Below, one piece after another: positions 1-8,431 of a stretch of 50,056 nucleotides of DNA; the first letter of the stretch is position 1, and every line of letters begins with the position of its first letter. This DNA comes from Bacteroidetes bacterium CG18_big_fil_WC_8_21_14_2_50_41_14 (lineage in GTDB: Bacteria; Bacteroidota; Bacteroidia; Bacteroidales; F082). The DNA is taken from the NCBI GenBank assembly GCA_002771745.1, contig PCUL01000426.1, positions 71,241 through 121,296 of the forward strand, written 5' to 3'. The notes beneath the pieces were generated by a model. The model saw nothing but the letters and a program-made list of their open reading frames with translations, had not been told where the DNA came from and did no database searches. The position numbers and the translations under genes were made by a program.

Positions 1-1
1 A

Positions 2-130
2 GGGAACAACAAAGAACACTTTGTGCACATTTCTGGGTTAATCGACAAAATTCGCGAAGGTGATAACGTTGAGTTTGAATTACAACAAGGTAAAAAAGGA
101 CTTAATGCAGTAAATGTAAAAGTAATTTAA
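2..130 (+). CDS. Cold-shock domain protein, C-terminal fragment (truncated by window edge)
   Basis: Frame 2 reads GNNKEHFVHISGLIDKIREGDNVEFELQQGKKGLNAVNVKVI*, a typical CSD C-terminus (FVHIS...G..VEFE...G..A.NV). Confidence 0.85.
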   Translation, partial: GNNKEHFVHISGLIDKIREGDNVEFELQQGKKGLNAVNVKVI

Positions 131-155
131 CGATTGCTTTTTTTGCAAAAAAAAT

Positions 156-183
156 GACGGCTCATCTGAACCGTCTTTTTTTT
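156..183. terminator. Rho-independent terminator
   Basis: GACGG(156-160)...CCGTC(171-175) followed by a T-run, just after the cold-shock ORF; A-run on the other side suggests bidirectional use. Confidence 0.75.
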
Positions 184-205
184 TGAGTGTGGACGAATGA
201 ACAAC

Positions 206-1168
206 TTAAAAAACCGCGAATTTAACATACCTCTTGGGGTTCTCCCGTATATCCTTCAGCAGCGAGTCGAGGCTGGCCGCGGAGTTATTTAATTGATTGT
301 ACAAACTGTCGTTTACCATCAACTGACCCAGGGTACCTTTTCCCTGTTCAATAGAACTTAACAACTTCTGCATCTCGGCCAGAGTGGTATTGATATTGGA
401 AAAAGTAGCAGGGATGTCTGATTGGGCAAGCGAATCGCTGATTAACTTGAAATTTGAGATGATCTGATCAAAATTCTGCCTGTTTTGACTCAATATCAGG
501 GCAAGTGAATCCAACCTGATTAGAATGGAAGAAATTCGACCAGATTCGGTAACTACCAGGTTATCAATATTTCCTGTGGCATTTTCCAGATTTTCGAAGG
601 TCATCCTGATATTGTTAAAACTTTCCTTCAGGTTATCTCGCGCTGACGCATTAAATATTAACTGAAAAGCCACCACCAGCGTATCCATCGAAGCCAGCAA
701 ATCTTCCGCCTTCTTTTTTATTGGCTGCACCTGTGCATTTACTTCGGCCATCAAACCTGCCTCCACCTCCGACTTTACTGTGTCACCATCGCGGGCAAAT
801 TGCTTCGAATCACCCAAAACCAGGTCAATGGCTTTGGAGCCCATTAAATCCGAACTAAAAATCCGCGCCACTGAATTTACTGGTACGGGGAAATCGTTAC
901 TAAGTGTAAACGAAACGATGATACGACCCGACATGTCAGGGTTAAAATAGATATCCTTAACTTTGCCAACACGTAAACCATTTATCATCACCGGGTTCGC
1001 ATTCACTAACCCGTTTACCTGATAATACTCAGAAAAATAAACGGTTTCTTTCCCAAAAATATCATTGCCTTTTAAGAAGTTGAAGCCCCATATAAAAAGG
1101 ACGAGTGCAACAATAAAACTTAGGCCAATACCATAGGCTTTATATCGGTTTACTTTTTTTTCTGCCAT
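206..1168 (-). CDS. MlaD/MCE family protein
   Basis: 320 aa; N-terminal TM, then VYFSEYYQVNGLVNANPVMINGLRVGKVKDIYF (MCE domain), coiled C-terminus. Confidence 0.88.
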   Translation of the reverse strand: MAEKKVNRYKAYGIGLSFIVALVLFIWGFNFLKGNDIFGKETVYFSEYYQVNGLVNANPVMINGLRVGKVKDIYFNPDMSGRIIVSFTLSNDFPVPVNSVARIFSSDLMGSKAIDLVLGDSKQFARDGDTVKSEVEAGLMAEVNAQVQPIKKKAEDLLASMDTLVVAFQLIFNASARDNLKESFNNIRMTFENLENATGNIDNLVVTESGRISSILIRLDSLALILSQNRQNFDQIISNFKLISDSLAQSDIPATFSNINTTLAEMQKLLSSIEQGKGTLGQLMVNDSLYNQLNNSAASLDSLLKDIRENPKRYVKFAVF

Positions 1169-1241
1169 TGTAATTTAAAAACGCTAAGGTACATATTTTG
1201 TTTTATTGCATCGAAAAAAAGCCATTAATTAATATGCAGTT

Positions 1242-2450
1242 CTAATTTTCAGACAACTGGATTTGCCTTGCCTCGCTAACAGGGATGCGTTTCCCCTGAT
1301 AAACCGCGATGACGAAAGCATCTCCAAATCCCTGCTTTCGCACCTTTGTTTGATGCTTCGACGCCTCTTCCATCCTGCTAAAATGTCCACTAGTATATTT
1401 ATACAAACCATTGTGTTCATAATAGGATATTCCGGCCAATTGTTTAAAACGTGGATCATTCAGCGGCAGTTGTCGCGGACTTGTATAGAATTGAACAAGA
1501 AACTCTAATTCCCTGGGCACTGTGCTTGTATCCGCAATCACTTCTTTTTCTTGTACCTGTTCAGGTTGATTTTGATTAAGTGCTTCAGCCCGATAGGCAT
1601 AGGCTTTGTTTTCCTTCTCAAATTCAAGTTTATAGTCTTTAAAAGCCCTGTAAATGGCTGATGCCAGGTATACCTGCCCCTTTTCAGAGGCAAGAAAGGA
1701 TTCCTCATTGGGGTTCGAAAGGTATCCCAACTCTATCAACACCGAAGGCATTGCGGTTTTCCATAATACTAAAAATCCGGCCTGGTGAACACTGCGGTCT
1801 TTCCTGCCCACCCGTTCGGTGAACTGCTGTTGAACGTTGGAGGCAAACGACAAACTCTGATCAAGGTAGATATTTTGAAAAAGAGATAAACCAATAATGG
1901 CTTCCTGTGATGTTGGGTCGAAATCGCCATATTTTTCAGAAGCATCTTCTTCGAGTAAAATAGCCGCGTTTTCCATCATCGCCACGTTCATATTTAACTT
2001 GGTTCTTTTTTCCTCAATACCAAGTACATAGGTTTCAGAACCAAAGATGGATGAACTGTTGTTGGCATTGCAATGAATAGAAATAAATAAATCAGCATTG
2101 TTTTTGTTGGCTATTTCACCACGCTCGTAAAGCGGAATAAACCGATCCGTTTTACGGGTGTATATTACGTTAACATCTTTAAATTGTGCTTCAATATACC
2201 CGCCTACTTTCAGAGCCACCGACAACGCGATGTCTTTTTCTTTCACCCTTTTTGTCGAGGCACCCGGATCTTTTCCCCCATGTCCTGCATCTATAACCAC
2301 CGTAGTGATTTTGGTACCCTTTTGGGCCAATATCCATTGATTTGGCAAGAAGATAGCCAGCGACACAATTGTTATGATCCAGATTCGTTTCAAGTTGATC
2401 AGGTTCTGATTTTTTGGTACTATATTTGCAACTTTAAGAAAAATATCCAT
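1242..2450 (-). CDS. N-acetylmuramoyl-L-alanine amidase
   Basis: TTVVIDAGHGGKDPGA, FISIHCNA, PSVLIELGYLSNPNEE (Amidase_3) plus C-terminal SPOR-like region. Likely start is the ATG at 2450 (MDIFLKV) rather than the track start at 2492. Confidence 0.9.
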   Translation of the reverse strand: MDIFLKVANIVPKNQNLINLKRIWIITIVSLAIFLPNQWILAQKGTKITTVVIDAGHGGKDPGASTKRVKEKDIALSVALKVGGYIEAQFKDVNVIYTRKTDRFIPLYERGEIANKNNADLFISIHCNANNSSSIFGSETYVLGIEEKRTKLNMNVAMMENAAILLEEDASEKYGDFDPTSQEAIIGLSLFQNIYLDQSLSFASNVQQQFTERVGRKDRSVHQAGFLVLWKTAMPSVLIELGYLSNPNEESFLASEKGQVYLASAIYRAFKDYKLEFEKENKAYAYRAEALNQNQPEQVQEKEVIADTSTVPRELEFLVQFYTSPRQLPLNDPRFKQLAGISYYEHNGLYKYTSGHFSRMEEASKHQTKVRKQGFGDAFVIAVYQGKRIPVSEARQIQLSEN

Positions 2451-2477
2451 TATTAAACAAAAGTAAACCAAACGATT

Positions 2478-5174
2478 TTGTTGAAAGTTCACTCTTCGGG
2501 CAAATTATTAACATGGGTTTGGTTAATACTCATCGTTTTATACTGCGATAAATTATATTCCATTTCAATGCCGGGGACAAGTTTGATGCCTCCTGATTCA
2601 AATCAGTCAGTTCAGGCGGACACCCTCAATTTTAATGAATCAATAACAAACGACACTTTAATAAATACAAGCAATACAAACGATACGATTCAAAAGAAAA
2701 AGTCCAACAAAATTGACGCAGAGGTTAAACGGACAGCGCGTGATAGTATTGTTGAGAACATCATACACCGCAAAATATTTCTTTATGGCGAAGCGGTGGT
2801 AACTTATAAAGACATCACTTTAAAAGCTGCTTACATAGAAGTAGATATGTCGACCAATACGGTTTACGCTGCAGGGGTTGCCGATTCATCAGGAAAAATG
2901 ATAGGAAATCCGGAATTTACGCAGGCAGGACAAACGTTTAAGTCGAAAACCATGACTTACAATTTCGACACACAAAAAGGGATCATTTCGAGTGTCATTA
3001 CCGAAGATGATCAGGGATTTTTGCATGGTCAACAAGTTAAAAAACTCAAGGACAATACGGTAAACATTTTTCATGGGTCGTATACTACCTGTAATTTAGA
3101 AGAGCATCCGCATTATGGTTTTAAATTTAACAAGGCACGGGTAATCCCTGATTCAAAAATTGTAACTGGTCCTGCTTATCTTGAAATTGAAGGCATGCCA
3201 ACCCCACTTGCACTTCCGTTTGGATTTTTCCCTAACAAATCGGGCCAAACTTCCGGAATTGTCATCCCCACCTATGGTGAATCGAATACACGTGGCTTTT
3301 TTCTTGAAAACGGAGGATACTACTGGGCTATAAACGATTACATGGATTTACAGGTACTGGCAGATGTTTATTCGAGGGGGAGCTGGGGCGTAAAACCGCG
3401 TTATCGTTACAAAAAAAGATACCGTTACGGAGGTGATTTCAACCTGGGTTATGCCCAAAATATTGTGGGCACGAAAGATTCACCTGATTATTCGGACACA
3501 CGTGACTTCCGCATCCGATGGTCTCATCAACAGGATCCAAAAGCCAGGCCTAACAGTACTTTTACAGCCAATGTGAATATCGTGAGTTCCAATTATGTAA
3601 AATACAACGTGGTTTCAGCTGAAGATTACCTGAGCAATGAATTTCAGTCGAGTGTGGCCTACCAACGTAACTGGAACAGCCAATATTTTCTGACCCTGAA
3701 TGCCAGTCACCGGCAAAACACCAAAACACATGTGGTGGATATGACTCTCCCGGAGCTTAATTTTTCAGTCAATAGGTTTTATCCATTGCGAAGAGAAGGG
3801 AGCAGCAAGAAGAAGTTCTACGAAGACCTGAGCGTGACCTATTCGACCAATGCCCGAAATACCGCGAGTACCTCCGACTCAACAATTTTTACTCAAACCA
3901 TGTGGGACAATGAGATGCAATGGGGAGCCGTCCACAAAATTCCCATTGCTCTTCCAATAAAGGTACTTCAGTTTTTCACGTTAAGTAATTCCATTAATTT
4001 TACCGACCGAATGGCCAGCCAAACCATCCGAATTCGTGATTGGGTAAACGACACCCTTTTTATAGGTAACGACACCATCATTGGATTCAATAAGAAAGAC
4101 ACCATTCCCGGTTTTCGAAATGCTTATGATTATAGTTTAAGTACCAGCCTTTCAACCAAATTATTTGGAATGGCCCGTTTTAAAAAGGGTCCCGTCCGTG
4201 CCATCAGGCACGTTCTTACCCCAAGTTTGGGGTTCTCCTACACACCCGATTTCAGTATGGATAGCTATGGGTATTATGGCAATTACCTGGATAAAGATGG
4301 AAACGAGGTACAATATTCCCAATTTAAGGAATCGTTGTTTGGCTCACCACCGGGCCAAAAATCGGGAAGCATTACATTTAGCTTGGGGAATAACCTGGAG
4401 ATGAAAATTCCCTCGAGAAAAGATACCATCACCGGACTAAGAAAGGTTGTACTGATCGAAAGTTTCAATATCTCGGGAAGTTATAATCTGGCTGCCGACT
4501 CCTTAAAAATGTCGATGATCTCCATGAGTGGGCGTACCACCTTGTGGAAGGGTTTTTCTATTCAATACAACTCGTTGTGGGATCCATACGCCGCCGACTC
4601 AGCAGGATACAGATACAATAAGTACGAATGGGACATCAACCGTAAATTGTTGCGCATCGATAATACTTCCTGGAGATTAAGCATGAGCTATAGCATCAGC
4701 GATAAGGAGTTGGGGAAAAATAAAGGTAAGAAGGAAACTGAATCTACTCCTGAAACCCCACCCAATGCGACAGAGGCCGAAATGGATGAAATTGAAAACA
4801 ATCCTGATGACTTCGTGGATTGGAAAATCCCCTGGTCGCTTTCGCTCAACTACAATTTTACCTATACCAACAAGTTCAACTATATCAACTACATGAAGGT
4901 TCCTACCGAGACCATCGTACAAACGCTTGGGTTTTCGGGCCAGGTGAATATCACACCCAAATGGAAATTTACCTTTAACTCCGGATGGGATTTTACCCAG
5001 AATAAACTTTCCTATACCTCCATCAATCTATACCGTGATTTGCACTGCTGGGAAATGCGTTTCAGCTGGATTCCAACAGGAGCCCGTCAAAGCTGGAATT
5101 TTAGCATTAATGTGAAGGCCAGCATCCTGCAAGATTTAAAACTGAACAAGAAAAAAGACTTTAGGGATATTTAA
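2478..5174 (+). CDS. lptD: LptD-like LPS assembly outer membrane protein
   Basis: Signal peptide, OstA-like N-domain (IFLYGEAVVTYKDITLKAAYIEVDMSTNTVYAAG), then LPFGFFPNKSGQTSGIVIPTYGES and a long beta-barrel; TTG start. Confidence 0.85.
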   Translation: MLKVHSSGKLLTWVWLILIVLYCDKLYSISMPGTSLMPPDSNQSVQADTLNFNESITNDTLINTSNTNDTIQKKKSNKIDAEVKRTARDSIVENIIHRKIFLYGEAVVTYKDITLKAAYIEVDMSTNTVYAAGVADSSGKMIGNPEFTQAGQTFKSKTMTYNFDTQKGIISSVITEDDQGFLHGQQVKKLKDNTVNIFHGSYTTCNLEEHPHYGFKFNKARVIPDSKIVTGPAYLEIEGMPTPLALPFGFFPNKSGQTSGIVIPTYGESNTRGFFLENGGYYWAINDYMDLQVLADVYSRGSWGVKPRYRYKKRYRYGGDFNLGYAQNIVGTKDSPDYSDTRDFRIRWSHQQDPKARPNSTFTANVNIVSSNYVKYNVVSAEDYLSNEFQSSVAYQRNWNSQYFLTLNASHRQNTKTHVVDMTLPELNFSVNRFYPLRREGSSKKKFYEDLSVTYSTNARNTASTSDSTIFTQTMWDNEMQWGAVHKIPIALPIKVLQFFTLSNSINFTDRMASQTIRIRDWVNDTLFIGNDTIIGFNKKDTIPGFRNAYDYSLSTSLSTKLFGMARFKKGPVRAIRHVLTPSLGFSYTPDFSMDSYGYYGNYLDKDGNEVQYSQFKESLFGSPPGQKSGSITFSLGNNLEMKIPSRKDTITGLRKVVLIESFNISGSYNLAADSLKMSMISMSGRTTLWKGFSIQYNSLWDPYAADSAGYRYNKYEWDINRKLLRIDNTSWRLSMSYSISDKELGKNKGKKETESTPETPPNATEAEMDEIENNPDDFVDWKIPWSLSLNYNFTYTNKFNYINYMKVPTETIVQTLGFSGQVNITPKWKFTFNSGWDFTQNKLSYTSINLYRDLHCWEMRFSWIPTGARQSWNFSINVKASILQDLKLNKKKDFRDI

Positions 5175-5176
5175 TC

Positions 5177-5482
5177 ATGAATGAAGAAATAAAGAAACTG
5201 GGGGAACCCTCGCCGGGAGAATATGAAACGCTCAACCGCCAGATGTTGGAAGAACGACTTGGTTTGTTCATCAAGGACTTACTTAAGCATGATATTTCCA
5301 GGTTAGTCCATCTGATTTACCGGCATGATGTTAACGAAGCCAGTTTCAACCGTGCACTCGGCGAACCCGGCATAGAGAGGCAGGCACAGGCAATAGCAGG
5401 TCTAGTGATCGACCGGGAGTTGCAAAAAATTGAAACACGAAAGCGATACAAAAGCAGCAATAAGAAAAACCTCCCAAAATAA
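5177..5482 (+). CDS. Small conserved-looking hypothetical protein, coupled to lptD
   Basis: 101 aa ORF starting 2 nt after the lptD stop codon, followed by a terminator; charged helical protein, no family recognised. Confidence 0.7.
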   Translation: MNEEIKKLGEPSPGEYETLNRQMLEERLGLFIKDLLKHDISRLVHLIYRHDVNEASFNRALGEPGIERQAQAIAGLVIDRELQKIETRKRYKSSNKKNLPK

Positions 5483-5531
5483 TTGGATCAAATGCTTTGG
5501 ATATTACTCAAGTCCAATCAATTATCAAATT

Positions 5532-5569
5532 AAAAAAAAGCCGGCGTTTATTAACGTCGGCTTTTTTTT
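5532..5569. terminator. Bidirectional rho-independent terminator
   Basis: A8-GCCGGCGTTTATTAACGTCGGC-T8 between convergent genes (5482+ and 5581-). Confidence 0.9.
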
Positions 5570-5580
5570 GGCAAACTATT

Positions 5581-5994
5581 TTAGCTGATGCTGATTTCTC
5601 TGCTAAGTTTGGGTTCTTCTTTTTTGGGAAGCGTTATGTTAAGAATACCGTCTTTGTAATCGGCTGTTACTTTATCCAAAAAAATATTTTTTGGTAAATT
5701 AAACGAGCGGCTAAAACTGCTGTAAACAAACTCCCTGCGGGTGTAGTTCTTTTGGTTTTCCTGCTTTTCGTCATTCACCTCGCTGGAGATGGTGAGTGCT
5801 TGGTTTTCAAGATTAATCTTGAAATCCTCCTTGCGTTTTCCGGGTGCAGCCAACTCCAGAACAAAATCCTGGTCGTTTTCGATGATGTTGACGGATGGCA
5901 CATCGCCACTAAATTCTTTGTTTAAGCCAAAACGCGACTTTTCCAGATCGTCGAACAGGCTTAAGAGGCCGGGGTTAAATCTAACTAAGTTCAT
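5581..5994 (-). CDS. Hsp20/alpha-crystallin family small heat shock protein
   Basis: MNLVRFNPGLLSLFDDL...DFVLELAAPGKRKEDFKINLENQALTISSEV...FSRSFNLPKNIFLDKVTADYKDGILNITLPKKEE. Start chosen at 5994. Confidence 0.95.
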   Translation of the reverse strand: MNLVRFNPGLLSLFDDLEKSRFGLNKEFSGDVPSVNIIENDQDFVLELAAPGKRKEDFKINLENQALTISSEVNDEKQENQKNYTRREFVYSSFSRSFNLPKNIFLDKVTADYKDGILNITLPKKEEPKLSREISIS

Positions 5995-6095
5995 GGTTGT
6001 TATTTTTTTGTTAAACATGTGTTATTTATATTACAACCATTGACTTTTCAACTCCCGTTCCAATCTTTAAAAAAATAAAAATGACACTTATTTTA

Positions 6096-6148
6096 TGCCA
6101 TTATGACCGTTAATGCTTATTTCAATAAAACTTTACCTGCCATTATGG
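6096..6148. promoter_or_regulatory. Possible operator: two TGCCATTATG repeats upstream of hsp20
   Basis: TGCCATTATG at 6096-6105 and 6138-6147, 42 bp apart; the second extends to a near-palindrome GCCAT-T-ATGGC. Confidence 0.25.
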
Positions 6149-6293
6149 CTTATATTGTTTGAAGATGGGATAATGAACCCTGAAGGAAAAACAATTTCCG
6201 GGCACGAAAAATTAAATTTCTGAATTCAAAATCCGGTAGTGGATGTTGTATAATTAACGATTGCACAGGTAGAAGCATACTACCCGGTTTACC

Positions 6294-8333
6294 TTACCTG
6301 TCTCGTTCTTCAAAGAGTATCATCCCTTCCTTAGCCAATCCATTAATGGTTGGGTTTAGCATAAAAGAGGACACGTGCCACTGAAAACCAAACCGATCAC
6401 TGATTTCCGACTCAAGGGTTACAGCTGCCAGTGAATCGATGCCATAATGGATGATGTTTTTGTCGGGATCCACATCCTGCCTTCTGAACTGTTGATTTCT
6501 GATGATCCAGCTGATCAGCCATTCCTTCAGGATTTCCTCCGTTGGGATTTCTTTTTCTACCATTTCGGCCTGCATGGCGGTTTCTTTTTCCCAATATGAT
6601 ACCACCTGAAGCTCATTGTTCAGGTATTCGTACCTGGTTTGCCGGCGTTGTATTTTACCGCTGGAAGTAAGTGGAACACTTCCTGTTTTTATCAGGACCA
6701 CTGCATGTGCTTCAATTTCATGCTCTTCCGCGATGGCTGTCCTGATGGCTGCGATCACGGCTTCATGATCGGTATTCCTCAAGGCTGTCCGCTCCAGCTC
6801 CTGCACAATCACCAGAACTTCCTGGTTTTTATGTGTAATTGGAAAGGCGGCGCCACTGTTTTCCCGCAAAGCAGAATGTGCTTTTTGCACAGTAAACTCT
6901 ATGTCGCTTGGGTAATGGTTGGCTCCCCTGATGATGATCAGGTCTTTAAGCCGTCCGGTAATATACAATTCACTTTCGTGAATAAAACCCAAATCGCCGG
7001 TACGCAAAAAGGGTCCCTCTCCTTCATTTGTCACGGCATGAAAAGTACGATGGGTTTCCTCGGCCTTGTTCCAATAACCTTTGGCTACTGTGGGTCCTTT
7101 CACCCAAACTTCGCCAATCTCATTTAGTGCCGAAGGTACGAAAGTATCAGGGTTTACAATCTTGACCACGGTTTCCATCCAGGTATGTCCACAACCAGCA
7201 ATTGTGACTGATTTTTTATGGTTCTCGGTTACAATAACTTTGTTATTCGATAGGGCTTCTGTATCCAGGTTTAAAAAAACAGGTTCTTCATCGGGATAGC
7301 CTCCGGTGACGATTAAGGTGGTTTCAGCCATACCATAACAAGAATATAGCTGTTTTGGACTGACGTTGGATTTTGCAAAATGAGTCGTAAACGACTGGTA
7401 GGTAGATTGTCGGATGGGTTCAGCACCGCAATAAAATACCGTCATACTGCTTAAATCGAGTTTTGCAACTTCTTCTTCAGTAGTTTTCTGAACACAAAAG
7501 TCATAAGTAAAATTTGGCCCTCCCCCGGTGGTGGCACGATATTTAGTTATTGCCTGAAGCCAACTCACCGGATTTTTTAAAAAGACACCAGGTGGCATTC
7601 CAATATTAATGGCTCCAATGTAAGCCACTTGCAATATACCGCCAATCAAACCCATATCGTGAAAAACAGGCAACCAGTGCATCCCGATCGTGTGTTTGCC
7701 TAAACCAAATGATTGGCGGATATACTCAGAGTTATAAAGCAGGTTCAACTGCGTGATCATCACACCTTTGGGGTGGCCTGTGGAGCCGGAGGTATATTGC
7801 AATAAGGCGATGTCTTCAGGATAGATTTCGGTTGGTGTGAATCGTGGAGCTTCCTCCGGTTTAATTTCTTCGTAAATAATCCACTTCATGTTTCGAAGCA
7901 GGGGCTCGTTGTGGAAGTTACGCTCTATATCATCAAAAATTTGACGGGTAACCAGGCAAATTTTTGCATCGGCATCCGCTACAATCGATAAGAGTCGTTT
8001 TACACCCCTGTTTTTTCGGGGTGCGTACGCAGGAACGGCAATTAATCCGCTATAAAAGCAGCCGAATAATGCAGCCACGTAAGAGAGCCCGGCAGGAAAC
8101 AACAAGAGTACCCGATCCCCTTTTTTTCCTTTCTGCTGAAGCGCATAACCAACAGCCTTTGCCTGATTAGCTAACGCTCCATAGGTAAGTATTTCCGATT
8201 CATTGATGCCATCTTCAAGAAACCTATAAACCACATGTTCGGGTGTTTCTATGGTTCTTCTTACAATCACCTCCAGGTAGGTGGCAGATTGCCTAACGAG
8301 GGGATCATTATAATCTTTAAGAAAATCGTACAT
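6294..8333 (-). CDS. Fatty acyl-AMP ligase (FAAL) fused to C-terminal acyl carrier domain
   Basis: LLQYTSGSTGHPKGVMI, HWLPVFHDMGLIGGIL, GGPNFTYDFC, LRTGDLGF; C-terminal carrier motif YGIDSLAAVTLE. Start ATG at 8333 (MYDFLKDYNDPLVR); the track start 8357 is a TTG inside a -7-like element. Confidence 0.92.
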   Translation of the reverse strand: MYDFLKDYNDPLVRQSATYLEVIVRRTIETPEHVVYRFLEDGINESEILTYGALANQAKAVGYALQQKGKKGDRVLLLFPAGLSYVAALFGCFYSGLIAVPAYAPRKNRGVKRLLSIVADADAKICLVTRQIFDDIERNFHNEPLLRNMKWIIYEEIKPEEAPRFTPTEIYPEDIALLQYTSGSTGHPKGVMITQLNLLYNSEYIRQSFGLGKHTIGMHWLPVFHDMGLIGGILQVAYIGAINIGMPPGVFLKNPVSWLQAITKYRATTGGGPNFTYDFCVQKTTEEEVAKLDLSSMTVFYCGAEPIRQSTYQSFTTHFAKSNVSPKQLYSCYGMAETTLIVTGGYPDEEPVFLNLDTEALSNNKVIVTENHKKSVTIAGCGHTWMETVVKIVNPDTFVPSALNEIGEVWVKGPTVAKGYWNKAEETHRTFHAVTNEGEGPFLRTGDLGFIHESELYITGRLKDLIIIRGANHYPSDIEFTVQKAHSALRENSGAAFPITHKNQEVLVIVQELERTALRNTDHEAVIAAIRTAIAEEHEIEAHAVVLIKTGSVPLTSSGKIQRRQTRYEYLNNELQVVSYWEKETAMQAEMVEKEIPTEEILKEWLISWIIRNQQFRRQDVDPDKNIIHYGIDSLAAVTLESEISDRFGFQWHVSSFMLNPTINGLAKEGMILFEERDR

Positions 8334-8354
8334 GATTTCTGGTTTGCGAAAATG

Positions 8355-8362
8355 CAAAAGTA
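8355..8362 (-). promoter_or_regulatory. Bacteroidota -7 element (TACTTTTG) for the FAAL gene
   Basis: Plus strand CAAAAGTA = minus strand TACTTTTG (TAnnTTTG), ~22 nt upstream of the ATG at 8333. Confidence 0.45.
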
Positions 8363-8387
8363 AGTTTTTGATCGTGCTTTTTATTTT

Positions 8388-8416
8388 TTTGCTTCATAGA
8401 ATTCCAATTATCTTTG
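8388..8416 (+). promoter_or_regulatory. Bacteroidota-type promoter (TTTG-N17-TATCTTTG)
   Basis: TTTG at 8388-8391 and TATCTTTG at 8409-8416, 15 nt before the ATG at 8432. Confidence 0.55.
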
Positions 8417-8431
8417 CCAAAAAAAATCTAT

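Noticed and set aside
1263-1508. 81-aa plus-strand ORF
   Set aside because: Antisense to the amidase; no independent support.
6235-6290. Inverted repeat CCGGTAGT...ACTACCCGG downstream of the FAAL gene
   Set aside because: Very long loop and no proper T-run on the minus strand; weak terminator candidate only.
6639-7127. 162-aa plus-strand ORF
   Set aside because: Antisense to the FAAL coding sequence; no domain signal.
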